In this document: piece by piece, positions 56,380-64,000 of the stretch
Position numbering within the stretch: position 1 is the first letter of the stretch
How the letters are laid out: each line of letters starts with the position of its first letter
NCBI GenBank assembly: GCA_902540235.1
Contig: CACBLI010000001.1
Coordinates: 1 to 64,000, forward strand
Source: an uncultured Pelagibacteraceae bacterium
GTDB taxonomy: Bacteria > Pseudomonadota > Alphaproteobacteria > Pelagibacterales > Pelagibacteraceae
Length of the DNA stretch: 64,000 nt
Reading direction: 5' to 3'
The notes under the pieces: model-generated
What the model saw: the letters and a program-made list of their open reading frames with translations, nothing else
What the model was told of the DNA's origin: nothing
The model's database searches: none
Program-made: the position numbers and the translations under genes

Positions 56380-57232
56380 AATCGCACGTGATACAAATTT
56401 ATTTTTAAAAAATTTTATAAAAAATCAAAATAAATCAGAATTAATCACCCCGATGAAATATGGTTTATTTTCTGGTGGAAAAAAGATTAGATCAAAAATT
56501 TTGATTGATATTGGCAGATTATTTAAATTGAATTATAAAACATTAATTGTTGTAGGTTCTGCAATTGAATGTATTCATGCATATTCTCTTATACATGATG
56601 ATTTACCTTGTATGGATAATGACTCCATTAGAAGAGGCAAACCCTCCACGCATAAAAAATTTGGGGAGTCAACAGCTGTTCTTGCTGGTAATTCTCTTTT
56701 AACATTAGCTTTTGAAATTTTAAGTCATGAAAGTTTTAATATTCCAAAAAAAACCAAAGTGGATTTGATAAGTAAAATCTCTAAAAGTTCTGGCCATCTC
56801 GGAATTGCGGGTGGTCAATTTTTAGATCTTAATTATGAACACAAAAAAGTTTCCAGAAACAAAGTTATCGAAATGGAAATAAAAAAAACAGGCAAACTTT
56901 TTAGTTTTGCTTGCGCTGCTCCTTTAATTTTAAAAGGCAAAAGTAAAAAAGAAGTTAGAAACTTTGAGCAAATAGGTTATGATATAGGTTTGCTATTTCA
57001 AGTTGCCGATGATCTAATAGATCACAAAGGGAATTTATCGATAGCTGGAAAAAAAACAGGAAAAGATAAAAAAAAAGGTAAGGCCACTCTTATTAGTTTA
57101 CTAGGATATGAAAATACTATTAAATACGCTAATAACCTGATTTTAAAAATTAATAAAAAGTTGAAAAAATATGGTTCAGACAAAAAAAATTTATCAGAAA
57201 CTCTAAATTATATTTTGAATAGAAATAAATGA
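56360..57232 (+). CDS. ispA: Polyprenyl (farnesyl/geranylgeranyl) diphosphate synthase
   Basis: A 290-residue enzyme with the first Asp-rich motif DDLPCMDND near residue 80 (DDx4D), [12 protein letters not shown] and the second Asp-rich motif QVADDLID. It condenses isopentenyl diphosphate units to farnesyl or geranylgeranyl diphosphate. An ATG at 56333 is in frame, but ATG 56360 has AAGGA upstream and is preferred. It is followed directly by dxs, which supplies its substrates. Confidence 0.92.
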   Translation: MQKKLNKIARDTNLFLKNFIKNQNKSELITPMKYGLFSGGKKIRSKILIDIGRLFKLNYKTLIVVGSAIECIHAYSLIHDDLPCMDNDSIRRGKPSTHKKFGESTAVLAGNSLLTLAFEILSHESFNIPKKTKVDLISKISKSSGHLGIAGGQFLDLNYEHKKVSRNKVIEMEIKKTGKLFSFACAAPLILKGKSKKEVRNFEQIGYDIGLLFQVADDLIDHKGNLSIAGKKTGKDKKKGKATLISLLGYENTIKYANNLILKINKKLKKYGSDKKNLSETLNYILNRNK

Positions 57233-59142
57233 AAAAAAAATACGAATTCTTAGATGACATTAATTTTCCTTCAGATTTAAAAAAGATTCCTGAAGCAAAA
57301 TTACAAAAAGTAGCAGATGAGTTAAGAAAGGAAATGATTGAAGCGGTATCAGTTACTGGCGGTCATCTAGGAGCAAGTCTAGGAGTTGTAGAATTAAGTG
57401 TAGCTCTACATTATATTTTTAACACACCTAATGATAAATTAATATGGGATGTCGGTCACCAATCTTATCCGCACAAGATTTTAACTGGAAGAAAAGACAG
57501 AATAAGAACTATTAGACAAGGCAAAGGTCTTTCTGGGTTTACTAAAAGATCTGAAAGTGAATATGATCCGTTTGGCGCAGCACATAGTTCAACATCAATT
57601 TCTTCTGCTTTAGGTATAGCGGTAGCTAATAAATTATCTAACAAATCAGATAACGTGATTGCAGTAATAGGTGATGGTGCTATGAGCGCAGGGATGGCCT
57701 ATGAAGCAATGAATAATGCAGGTGCCTCTAAAACTAAAATGATTGTCATCCTTAATGATAATGATATGTCAATTGCAAGACCTGTTGGTGCAATGAGCAC
57801 TTATTTAGCAAAAATTTTTTCTGGTAAAATCTACTTCAGTTTAAGGGAAACTTTTAAATTAATCATGTCAGCATTTTCAAAAAGATTTAGTGCGAAAGCA
57901 GGAAAAGCAGAAGACTTAATAAGATCGGCAGTGACTGGTGGAACTTTATTTAGCTCGTTAGGCTTTTATTATATAGGCCCAATTGATGGTCATGATCTAA
58001 ATTCTTTAATACCAATTTTAAAGAATGCCAGAGATACTAAACATCAGGGACCAATATTAATCCATATCAAAACAAAAAAAGGTAAAGGATATTCATTTGC
58101 AGAAGAGGCAAAAGATCATTACCACGGAGTATCCAAGTTTGATGTAAAAACAGGAAAACAAGTTAAGAGTAACAGCAAAATTCCCTCTTATAACAAAGTT
58201 TTTTCAGATACCCTTATTAAGCACGCTAAAAAAGACAGCAAAATAATTGCTATCACAGCAGCTATGCCTGATGGCACTGGTTTAGATGATTTTCGAAAAG
58301 AATTTCCAGAAAGAACTTTTGATGTAGGAATTGCTGAACAACATGCAGTTACATTTGCAGCAGGTTTAGCAACTGAAAATTACAAACCCTATGCTGCTAT
58401 ATATTCAACATTTCTTCAAAGAGCTTATGATCAGGTAGTTCACGATGTAGCAATCCAAAGTTTGCCTGTTAGATTTGCAATAGATAGAGCTGGACTAGTT
58501 GGTGCTGACGGATCTACACATGCGGGAAGTTTTGATGTAACATATTTATCAACCTTGCCTAACTTTATTGTGATGGCTCCAAGTGATGAATCTGAACTAG
58601 TTAAAATGATTAACACCTCAATGGAAATAAATGATAAACCTAGTGCTTTTAGATATCCAAGAGGAACTGGAGTAGGTTCAATTTTACCTTCAATTAATGA
58701 AAAGCTAGAAATTGGTAAATCTAATATAATTCAAGAAGGAAAAAAAATGGCTATATTAAACTTTGGTGCGAGATTAAGTGAAACTTTGAAAGCTTCAGAA
58801 AATTTAAAAAAAAAGGGAGTTAATATTACAATTGTAGATGCAAGGTTTGCTAAACCTCTTGATGAAAATCTTATTTGGCAAATAGCGACTACTCATGAAG
58901 CGATCATGACAATTGAGGAAGGATCAATAGGAGGATTTGGTTCACATGTGGTTGATTTCTTGACTAAAAAAGGCTTAATGGACTCAAGTCTAAAATTTAG
59001 ATCAATGACTTTACCTGATATTTTCATTGATCAGGACACACCGAATAACATGTATAAGTTTGCCAATTTAGATGCTATTTCTATCGAGGAAAAAGTTTTA
59101 GATTTGTTAAATTCAAATATAATCTTACAAAAACAAAAATAA
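57229..59142 (+). CDS. dxs: 1-deoxy-D-xylulose-5-phosphate synthase
   Basis: A 637-residue thiamine-diphosphate enzyme with [46 protein letters not shown], and [16 protein letters not shown], then [10 protein letters not shown]. It makes the first intermediate of the non-mevalonate isoprenoid route from pyruvate and glyceraldehyde 3-phosphate. Overlap with ispA by four bases shows coupled translation. Confidence 0.96.
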   Translation: MKKKYEFLDDINFPSDLKKIPEAKLQKVADELRKEMIEAVSVTGGHLGASLGVVELSVALHYIFNTPNDKLIWDVGHQSYPHKILTGRKDRIRTIRQGKGLSGFTKRSESEYDPFGAAHSSTSISSALGIAVANKLSNKSDNVIAVIGDGAMSAGMAYEAMNNAGASKTKMIVILNDNDMSIARPVGAMSTYLAKIFSGKIYFSLRETFKLIMSAFSKRFSAKAGKAEDLIRSAVTGGTLFSSLGFYYIGPIDGHDLNSLIPILKNARDTKHQGPILIHIKTKKGKGYSFAEEAKDHYHGVSKFDVKTGKQVKSNSKIPSYNKVFSDTLIKHAKKDSKIIAITAAMPDGTGLDDFRKEFPERTFDVGIAEQHAVTFAAGLATENYKPYAAIYSTFLQRAYDQVVHDVAIQSLPVRFAIDRAGLVGADGSTHAGSFDVTYLSTLPNFIVMAPSDESELVKMINTSMEINDKPSAFRYPRGTGVGSILPSINEKLEIGKSNIIQEGKKMAILNFGARLSETLKASENLKKKGVNITIVDARFAKPLDENLIWQIATTHEAIMTIEEGSIGGFGSHVVDFLTKKGLMDSSLKFRSMTLPDIFIDQDTPNNMYKFANLDAISIEEKVLDLLNSNIILQKQK

Positions 59143-59147
59143 TATAT

Positions 59148-60230
59148 TTAACTGCATTGAGCTTTGTTCATTAAATAGTGGTCAAGCAAAACACAAGATA
59201 ACATAGCCTCACCAACTGGAACAGCTCTTATACCTACACATGGATCATGTCTACCAGATACTGATATAGTAGTATTTTTTCCAAATTTATTAATTGTTTT
59301 TCTACTCTTTAGTATTGAGGAGGTTGGTTTCACTGCAAATGAAACAATTATTTGTTGCCCTGAGGAAATACCACCAAGAATACCACCAGCATTATTTGAT
59401 GCAAATTTCATTCTTTTTTTATTTTGTGAAATTTCATCAGAATTTTCTTCACCAGATAGTTGAGCAGAATTCATACCTGAGCCTATGTTTACTCCTTTAA
59501 CTGCATTTATACTCATCATGGCAGATGCAATATCAGAATCTAGTTTAGAGTAAATAGGCGCACCTAAACCCACAGGTACACCATCTGCTCTGACTTCAAT
59601 TATTGCACCACATGAAGATCCTGCTTTCCTAATACTTAGAAGATATTTTTCCCAAATTTTCAACATTGATTTATCTGGGCAAAAAAATGGATTGTTATAT
59701 ATTATCTTATCATTCCATTTTCCTGTATCACAACCAAGAATACCAAGTTGTGTTACTGCCCCAGAAACTTTAAATTTTTTTCCTAATTTTATTTTTAAAA
59801 CTTTTTTAGCTACTGCACCTGCAGCAACTCTTGCAGCCGTTTCTCTAGCAGAGGATCTACCGCCTCCTCTATGATCTCTAATGCCATATTTTTTAAAGTA
59901 AGTAAAATCAGCATGGCCAGGTCTAAATTTATCTTTAATATTTTTATAATCTTTTGATCTCACGTCCTCGTTATAAATTATTAGAGATATTGGTGTTCCT
60001 GTGGTTTTTCCTTCAAATACACCTGATAAAATTTTTACTTTGTCACTCTCTTTTCTTTGAGTTGTAAACTTAGATTGACCAGGTCTTCTTTTATCCAATT
60101 CTGTTTGAATATCTTGTTCTTTTAGATCTACCATAGGTGGACAACCGTCAATAATACAGCCAATAGCTGGCCCATGAGACTCTCCCCATGTTGTAAAACG
60201 AAAAAACTTTCCAAAAGTATTAAAAGACAT
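59148..60230 (-). CDS. aroC: Chorismate synthase
   Basis: A 360-residue enzyme with [17 protein letters not shown] at the start, [30 protein letters not shown] and [14 protein letters not shown], the standard AroC series. It uses reduced FMN to make chorismate, the branch point to aromatic amino acids and to the para-aminobenzoate used by FolP. It is convergent with dxs (five-base gap) and divergent from pdxH. Confidence 0.96.
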   Translation of the reverse strand: MSFNTFGKFFRFTTWGESHGPAIGCIIDGCPPMVDLKEQDIQTELDKRRPGQSKFTTQRKESDKVKILSGVFEGKTTGTPISLIIYNEDVRSKDYKNIKDKFRPGHADFTYFKKYGIRDHRGGGRSSARETAARVAAGAVAKKVLKIKLGKKFKVSGAVTQLGILGCDTGKWNDKIIYNNPFFCPDKSMLKIWEKYLLSIRKAGSSCGAIIEVRADGVPVGLGAPIYSKLDSDIASAMMSINAVKGVNIGSGMNSAQLSGEENSDEISQNKKRMKFASNNAGGILGGISSGQQIIVSFAVKPTSSILKSRKTINKFGKNTTISVSGRHDPCVGIRAVPVGEAMLSCVLLDHYLMNKAQCS

Positions 60231-60263
60231 TATTTATATTGTATAAATTATTTTGTTAAAATT

Positions 60264-60890
60264 ATGAATGAAAAAAACTCTTTAGGCCTTAATAAAAGCT
60301 TTTTAGATCTTAATAATCCTTTTGAATTATTTGAAAAATGGTTTGAGGAGGCTAAAAAGAAAGAAATTAACGACCCAAATGCTTTGGCTTTAGGCACCGC
60401 TAGTAGAGATGCTGTTCCATCAGTGAGAATGGTTTTACTTAAAGGTTTTGATAAAAATGGATTCATTTTTTATACAAATTTAAACAGTCAAAAAGGAAAA
60501 GAATTAAAAGATAATCCAATCGCTACAATGTGTTTTCACTGGAAAAGTTTGTTAAGGCAAGTAAGAATTGTTGGAACATTAAAATTGGTGGATAATAAAA
60601 CTGCTGATGATTATTATAACTCTCGAGGCTACGAAAGTAGAATAGGAGCTTGGGCATCCAAACAAAGCAGCGTTTTAAAAAGTAGAGGCGAACTTTTAAA
60701 AAATTTGCAAGATTTTAAAAAAAAATACAACGATAAAGACAATGTTCCTCGACCTGACTATTGGTCTGGTTGGAATTTAACACCATCAACTATTGAATTT
60801 TGGTTAGATGGGGAAAACAGAATTCACGAGAGATTGAAATATTTTTTAAATAAAAACAATAATTGGGAAAAGAAACTTTTAAGTCCCTAA
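60264..60890 (+). CDS. pdxH: Pyridoxamine 5'-phosphate oxidase
   Basis: A 208-residue flavoenzyme. NALALGTASRDAVPSVRMVLLKG opens the FMN-binding barrel, then FYTNLNSQKGKEL, SRIGAWASKQSSVL and the C-terminal WDGENRIHERLKY-like end, typical of PdxH. The open frame extends to 60174 but that part overlaps aroC and has no family match, so ATG 60264 is used. It makes pyridoxal phosphate. Its end overlaps the convergent prenyl synthase by four bases. Confidence 0.92.
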   Translation: MNEKNSLGLNKSFLDLNNPFELFEKWFEEAKKKEINDPNALALGTASRDAVPSVRMVLLKGFDKNGFIFYTNLNSQKGKELKDNPIATMCFHWKSLLRQVRIVGTLKLVDNKTADDYYNSRGYESRIGAWASKQSSVLKSRGELLKNLQDFKKKYNDKDNVPRPDYWSGWNLTPSTIEFWLDGENRIHERLKYFLNKNNNWEKKLLSP

Positions 60891-61900
60891 AAGTTTCTAG
60901 ATAAGCTAAAAGATGTTAAATTTTGCAGAATATTTTTTTCCTCTGTATCTTTGAATATTGATAAAGAATTAGAAGCCAAGTTAATATAATGTTGAGCTTT
61001 AAGATAGCAGGCGTCAATTATCTTATAATTTTTTATTAATGATAAAGCAAAATCTAGATCGATCTCATCTCTTGATTTTTTAGAAAAAATATTTCTAAGT
61101 TCCTCTCTCTCTTTATGATTAGCTTTTTGAAATAATAAAATTATAGGAAGAGTTATTTTGCCCTCGTAAAAATCTTGTCCAATTTTTTTTCCAAAGAGTT
61201 TTAATTCAGAATTATAGTCTAAAGTATCATCGGCTATTTGAAATGTTAGTCCTAAATTTCTACCATAAAATTCTAAAGCCTCTTTTTCTTTTGTTTTCAT
61301 ATTAGATAAAATAGCACCTACCTTTGTAGAAGCTGCAAATAACTCCGCTGTTTTTGCTGATATAATCTTTAAATAAGTTTCTTCTAACATATCAACTTCA
61401 CCCTGATGCTGAAGTTGCAGAATTTCTCCCTGAGCAATTTTTGAGGATGTTGATGACAATAATTTTAAAACTTCCATATTTCCGTCTTCAACCATCATTT
61501 CAAAACATCTACTAAGCAAGTAATCACCTGCTAAAACTGAAGAATGATTATCCCAAATTTTATTTAATGTTTTTTTACCTCTTCTGACGGAACTATCATC
61601 TATTACATCATCATGCATTAACGTTGCGCCGTGTATTAGCTCAACACAAGCTGCTAGATTTATATCTCTGGTTCCTTTTTTATAACCACATAATTTTGCA
61701 GATCCTAGAGTTAGTAATGCCCTTAATCTTTTTCCACCTGTATCAAGGTGATAGTTTGTCATTTTTTGAACTAAGTCTACTTTACTCTCTAATTTTGACT
61801 TTATTTTTTCTTCAACTAAAAATAATCTATCTTCAACTGAATCTTTAAGTTGAAAGTATGAATTATTAATTTTATTTTTTAATCGTATTACACTTCCCAT
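60887..61900 (-). CDS. ispB: Polyprenyl diphosphate synthase (octaprenyl type)
   Basis: A 337-residue trans-prenyltransferase with GGKRLRALLTL, first Asp-rich motif HDDVIDDSSVRRGK (DDx2D) and second motif FQIADDTLDY. The DDxxD spacing and length fit long-chain synthases that make the ubiquinone side chain, in contrast to ispA in the same window, which has DDx4D. Chain length cannot be set from sequence alone. Confidence 0.9.
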   Translation of the reverse strand: MGSVIRLKNKINNSYFQLKDSVEDRLFLVEEKIKSKLESKVDLVQKMTNYHLDTGGKRLRALLTLGSAKLCGYKKGTRDINLAACVELIHGATLMHDDVIDDSSVRRGKKTLNKIWDNHSSVLAGDYLLSRCFEMMVEDGNMEVLKLLSSTSSKIAQGEILQLQHQGEVDMLEETYLKIISAKTAELFAASTKVGAILSNMKTKEKEALEFYGRNLGLTFQIADDTLDYNSELKLFGKKIGQDFYEGKITLPIILLFQKANHKEREELRNIFSKKSRDEIDLDFALSLIKNYKIIDACYLKAQHYINLASNSLSIFKDTEEKNILQNLTSFSLSRNF

Positions 61901-61945
61901 TTATCGAGCAAATTAGTATAATAGGTTGCTTTTGATACTTATCAA

Positions 61946-61973
61946 TTGACGCACCTAAATCTTCAATTATAAG
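61946..61973 (+). promoter_or_regulatory. Probable sppA promoter
   Basis: TTGACG at 61946-61951 and TATAAG at 61968-61973 are 16 bases apart, each matching consensus at five of six positions, in the divergent gap before sppA. GAC-GC-ACCT at 61948-61956 and AGGTGTC at 61972-61978 can pair with a two-base bulge across the promoter, a possible operator. Confidence 0.5.
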
Positions 61974-62013
61974 GTGTCTTTATATTGTTAAAAAAATTCT
62001 ATAAATATTAAAA

Positions 62014-62820
62014 ATGCTCTCTTTTTTAAAAAAGAAAAAAATTATTCCACACATAAAGCTAAGTGGCGTAATTGGAAATGTTGGAAAGTTTAAACAAGGC
62101 ATAGATTTTTCTGGTCAAGAAGAGATTATTTTAAAAGCTTTTTCAGTTAAAAAAGCTCCATGCGTAGCTATTACAATAAACTCTCCTGGAGGTTCTCCTG
62201 TCCAATCACATTTAATTTATAGTTTAATTAGAGAACAAGCAAAAAAAAATAAAAAAAAAGTAATAGTTTTTGCTGAAGATGTAGCAGCTTCAGGCGGATA
62301 TCTAATAGCATGTGCAGGCGATGAAATTTATGCAAACTCAAGTTCAATAATAGGCTCGATAGGAGTTATCTACTCCTCTTTTGGTTTTACAGAATTAATA
62401 AAAAAGATAGGTGTCGAAAGAAGAGTGCATACTGCTGGAAAAAATAAAAGTACATTGGACCCATTTTTAGATGAAAAAAAGGAAGACATTGAAAGACTAA
62501 AAAATATTCAATTGGATTTACATAAAGATTTCATAGAGGTGGTTGAAAAAAGTAGGTCATCAAAACTTAAAAAATCTGAGGTAGAATTATTTTCAGGTGA
62601 ATTTTGGTCAGGTAGAAAAGCCAAAGATCTTGGTTTGATAGATGAGATAGGAAATGCAAATAAGGTATTAAGAGAAAAATTTGGAGAGGATATTATTGTT
62701 AAAAAATTTGAAAAATCAAAAAGTTGGCTCAGTAAAAAATTATCATCTTCAAATGACCGTGTCGATCAATTAGCAAATATATTAGAGGAAAAATCTATTT
62801 GGCAAAAATATGGCCTCTAA
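62014..62820 (+). CDS. sppA: S49-family signal peptide peptidase
   Basis: A 268-residue single-domain S49 peptidase. [11 protein letters not shown] starts the substrate-binding strand, [20 protein letters not shown] contains the catalytic Ser, and [11 protein letters not shown] contains the likely Lys general base; [20 protein letters not shown] closes the fold. No clear signal sequence or helix is seen at the N-terminus, so it may be cytosolic or peripheral. It removes cleaved signal peptides from the membrane. It overlaps glyQ by 11 bases. Confidence 0.9.
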   Translation: MLSFLKKKKIIPHIKLSGVIGNVGKFKQGIDFSGQEEIILKAFSVKKAPCVAITINSPGGSPVQSHLIYSLIREQAKKNKKKVIVFAEDVAASGGYLIACAGDEIYANSSSIIGSIGVIYSSFGFTELIKKIGVERRVHTAGKNKSTLDPFLDEKKEDIERLKNIQLDLHKDFIEVVEKSRSSKLKKSEVELFSGEFWSGRKAKDLGLIDEIGNANKVLREKFGEDIIVKKFEKSKSWLSKKLSSSNDRVDQLANILEEKSIWQKYGL

Positions 62821-63691
62821 AAAAAATAAAAAAAAACCAAAATTTCAAACTTTCCAAGATACAATTATTAATCTTCAAAAGTTTTGGAGTAAAAATGGAT
62901 GTGTAATTTTACAGCCTTATGATATGGAAGTTGGAGCTGGAACATTTCACCCAGCCACTACTTTAAGATCACTTGGGCCCAAGCCATGGAGAGCAGCTTA
63001 TGTTCAGCCTTCACGAAGACCTACAGACGGAAGATATGGAGATAATCCAAATAGACTTCAGCATTATTATCAATTTCAAGTTATAATAAAACCCTCTCCA
63101 CTAAGTATAAAAAAACTTTATTTAAATAGTTTGTCGGTAATAGGAATCAATCATAAAGACCATGATATTAGATTTATTGAGGATGATTGGGAAAGCCCAA
63201 CTCTAGGAGCTGCAGGTCTTGGATGGGAAGTATGGTGTGATGGAATGGAAATATCTCAATTTACGTATTTTCAACAAATGGCAGGTTTCGAATGTAAACC
63301 TGTTTCAGTAGAGATAACTTACGGCCTTGAAAGAATTTGTATGTTTACCCAGCAGAAAAAAAACGTTTATGATTTAGTTTGGAATAATGAAGGTATTGAT
63401 TACAGGAAAGTTTTTTATCAATCAGAAAAAGAATTCTCAGCTTATAATTTCGAGCATGCAAATATAGAAAATTTATTCAAAATATTCGATATGCACGAGA
63501 GTGAGGCAAAATCATTAGTTGAAAAAAATATATCTTTACCTGCATACGATCAATGTTTGAAAGCAAGTCATATATTTAATGTATTAGATGCTCGTGGAGC
63601 AATTAGTGTTGCTCAAAGAGCAGAGTATATCAGTCGAATAAGAGAAATCACAAAACAAGCTGCTATAATTTGGGTACAGTCGCAAACATAG
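62810..63691 (+). CDS. glyQ: Glycine--tRNA ligase alpha subunit
   Basis: A 293-residue class II aminoacyl-tRNA synthetase subunit with [35 protein letters not shown] and [20 protein letters not shown]-like order, the known bacterial alpha2beta2 GlyRS catalytic chain. It charges tRNA-Gly. The beta subunit follows after one base. Confidence 0.97.
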   Translation: MASKKNKKKPKFQTFQDTIINLQKFWSKNGCVILQPYDMEVGAGTFHPATTLRSLGPKPWRAAYVQPSRRPTDGRYGDNPNRLQHYYQFQVIIKPSPLSIKKLYLNSLSVIGINHKDHDIRFIEDDWESPTLGAAGLGWEVWCDGMEISQFTYFQQMAGFECKPVSVEITYGLERICMFTQQKKNVYDLVWNNEGIDYRKVFYQSEKEFSAYNFEHANIENLFKIFDMHESEAKSLVEKNISLPAYDQCLKASHIFNVLDARGAISVAQRAEYISRIREITKQAAIIWVQSQT

Positions 63692-63692
63692 A

Positions 63693-64000
63693 ATGTCAGA
63701 ATTTTTTTTAGAATTATTTAGTGAAGAAATTCCTGCTGGACTTCAAAAAAATTTAAGAGAAAAAATTTTTGAAGACTTTAAAAATTTATTTGAGGAAAAA
63801 TCAATAAAATCAAAAAAAAACTTTTCTTTTTCAAATCCAAATAGGTTAGTTTTAGTTTTTGAAGGCCTAGATAAAAAAATTAAAATTAAATCTAAAGATA
63901 TTAGAGGCCCTAAAACTAGCGCCCCTGAGCAAGCATTGGAAGGTTTTTTGAAATCAAACAAAATTGATAAAAAGGATTTATTTAAAAAAAAAACTGATAA
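63693..64000 (+). CDS. glyS: Glycine--tRNA ligase beta subunit (partial)
   Basis: ATG 63693 opens a frame that runs off the window edge, giving about 102 residues. The N-terminus FFLELFSEEIPAGLQ and the segment NRLVLVFEGL, then GPKTSAPEQALEGFLKS are typical of the GlyS N-terminal domain. The rest lies to the right of the window. Confidence 0.95.
   Translation, partial: MSEFFLELFSEEIPAGLQKNLREKIFEDFKNLFEEKSIKSKKNFSFSNPNRLVLVFEGLDKKIKIKSKDIRGPKTSAPEQALEGFLKSNKIDKKDLFKKKTD

Noticed and set aside
60174-60263. Upstream extension of pdxH
   Set aside because: It overlaps aroC on the other strand and lacks similarity to PdxH N-termini; ATG 60264 gives the normal length.

Overview
The window looks like a chromosome segment of an alphaproteobacterium of the SAR11 clade (Candidatus Pelagibacter or a close relative). 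The grounds are very low G+C by eye with lysine/asparagine/isoleucine-rich proteins, almost no intergenic space, and alphaproteobacterial gene orders. Those orders are rpmJ - aa3-oxidase subunit IV - split pntA - pntB; tolQRAB-pal-cpoB-tilS-ftsH-folP-glmM; tkt-gap-pgk-fba; and trcR with rpmE. A surface-polysaccharide island ends directly at a 5S rRNA gene. No 16S or 23S gene precedes that 5S inside the window, which matches the known SAR11 layout in which hypervariable region 2 separates 23S from 5S rRNA. Species assignment is inference.

Region 1 (1-21528) is the glycan island. It holds nucleotide-sugar enzymes (an oxidoreductase tail, an SDR, a GmhA-type isomerase, a UDP-glucuronate-epimerase-like protein, gmd and fcl for GDP-L-fucose, and a further epimerase). 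It also holds glycosyltransferases of families 2 and 4, a CgeB-like candidate, a WecA/MraY-type lipid-carrier sugar-phosphate transferase, an ABC flippase/exporter, two methyltransferases, an alkaline-phosphatase/sulfatase-superfamily membrane protein and a GT-C-like membrane protein. Most genes are on + and overlap by a few bases; three are inverted, suggesting cassette-wise assembly. The likely job is building, modifying and exporting an O-antigen-like or capsular surface polymer. The most novel-looking piece is 5748-8841: a sulfatase-fold membrane protein, a tiny YLDPGTGS membrane protein and a NoeA-like methyltransferase, with two divergent starts about 6 bp apart.

Region 2 (21523-27907) is the junction and energy block: a 12-bp inverted repeat, the 5S rRNA, rpmJ, a 36-residue cytochrome-oxidase subunit, the proton-translocating transhydrogenase genes and a transaldolase. 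A small second glycan islet (FkbM methyltransferase and a GT-C-like membrane protein) follows, then an initiator tRNA-Met with a variant anticodon stem, just downstream of rpsU.

Region 3 (27618-35837, minus strand) reads tkt, gap, pgk, class I fba, thiE, efp, suhB, rpmE, trcR, rpsU, tRNA-fMet, with most neighbours overlapping: triose/pentose metabolism joined to translation and cell-cycle genes.

Region 4 (35892-51644, plus strand) is housekeeping: a coiled-coil protein, zapA, 5-formyl-THF cyclo-ligase, a YmdB-type phosphodiesterase, yebC, a phage-like ruvC without ruvAB, the Tol-Pal envelope system, tilS, ftsH, folP, glmM, thiD and purA.

Region 5 (51641-64000) has rpoH and rluD (minus), tRNA-Arg(UCG), an ABC-2 exporter pair and a Sua5-type synthase (minus). 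Then come xseB-ispA-dxs (plus), aroC (minus), pdxH (plus), a polyprenyl diphosphate synthase (minus), and sppA-glyQ-glyS (plus), with glyS cut by the window end.

No stretch above 300 bases lacks a gene. The largest gaps are 5604-5747 (convergent gene ends, nothing convincing), 16815-16948 (divergent, a possible promoter), 61901-62013 (divergent, a good promoter) and 42545-42647 (pal promoter). No CRISPR array, insertion sequence, prophage or riboswitch was recognised.
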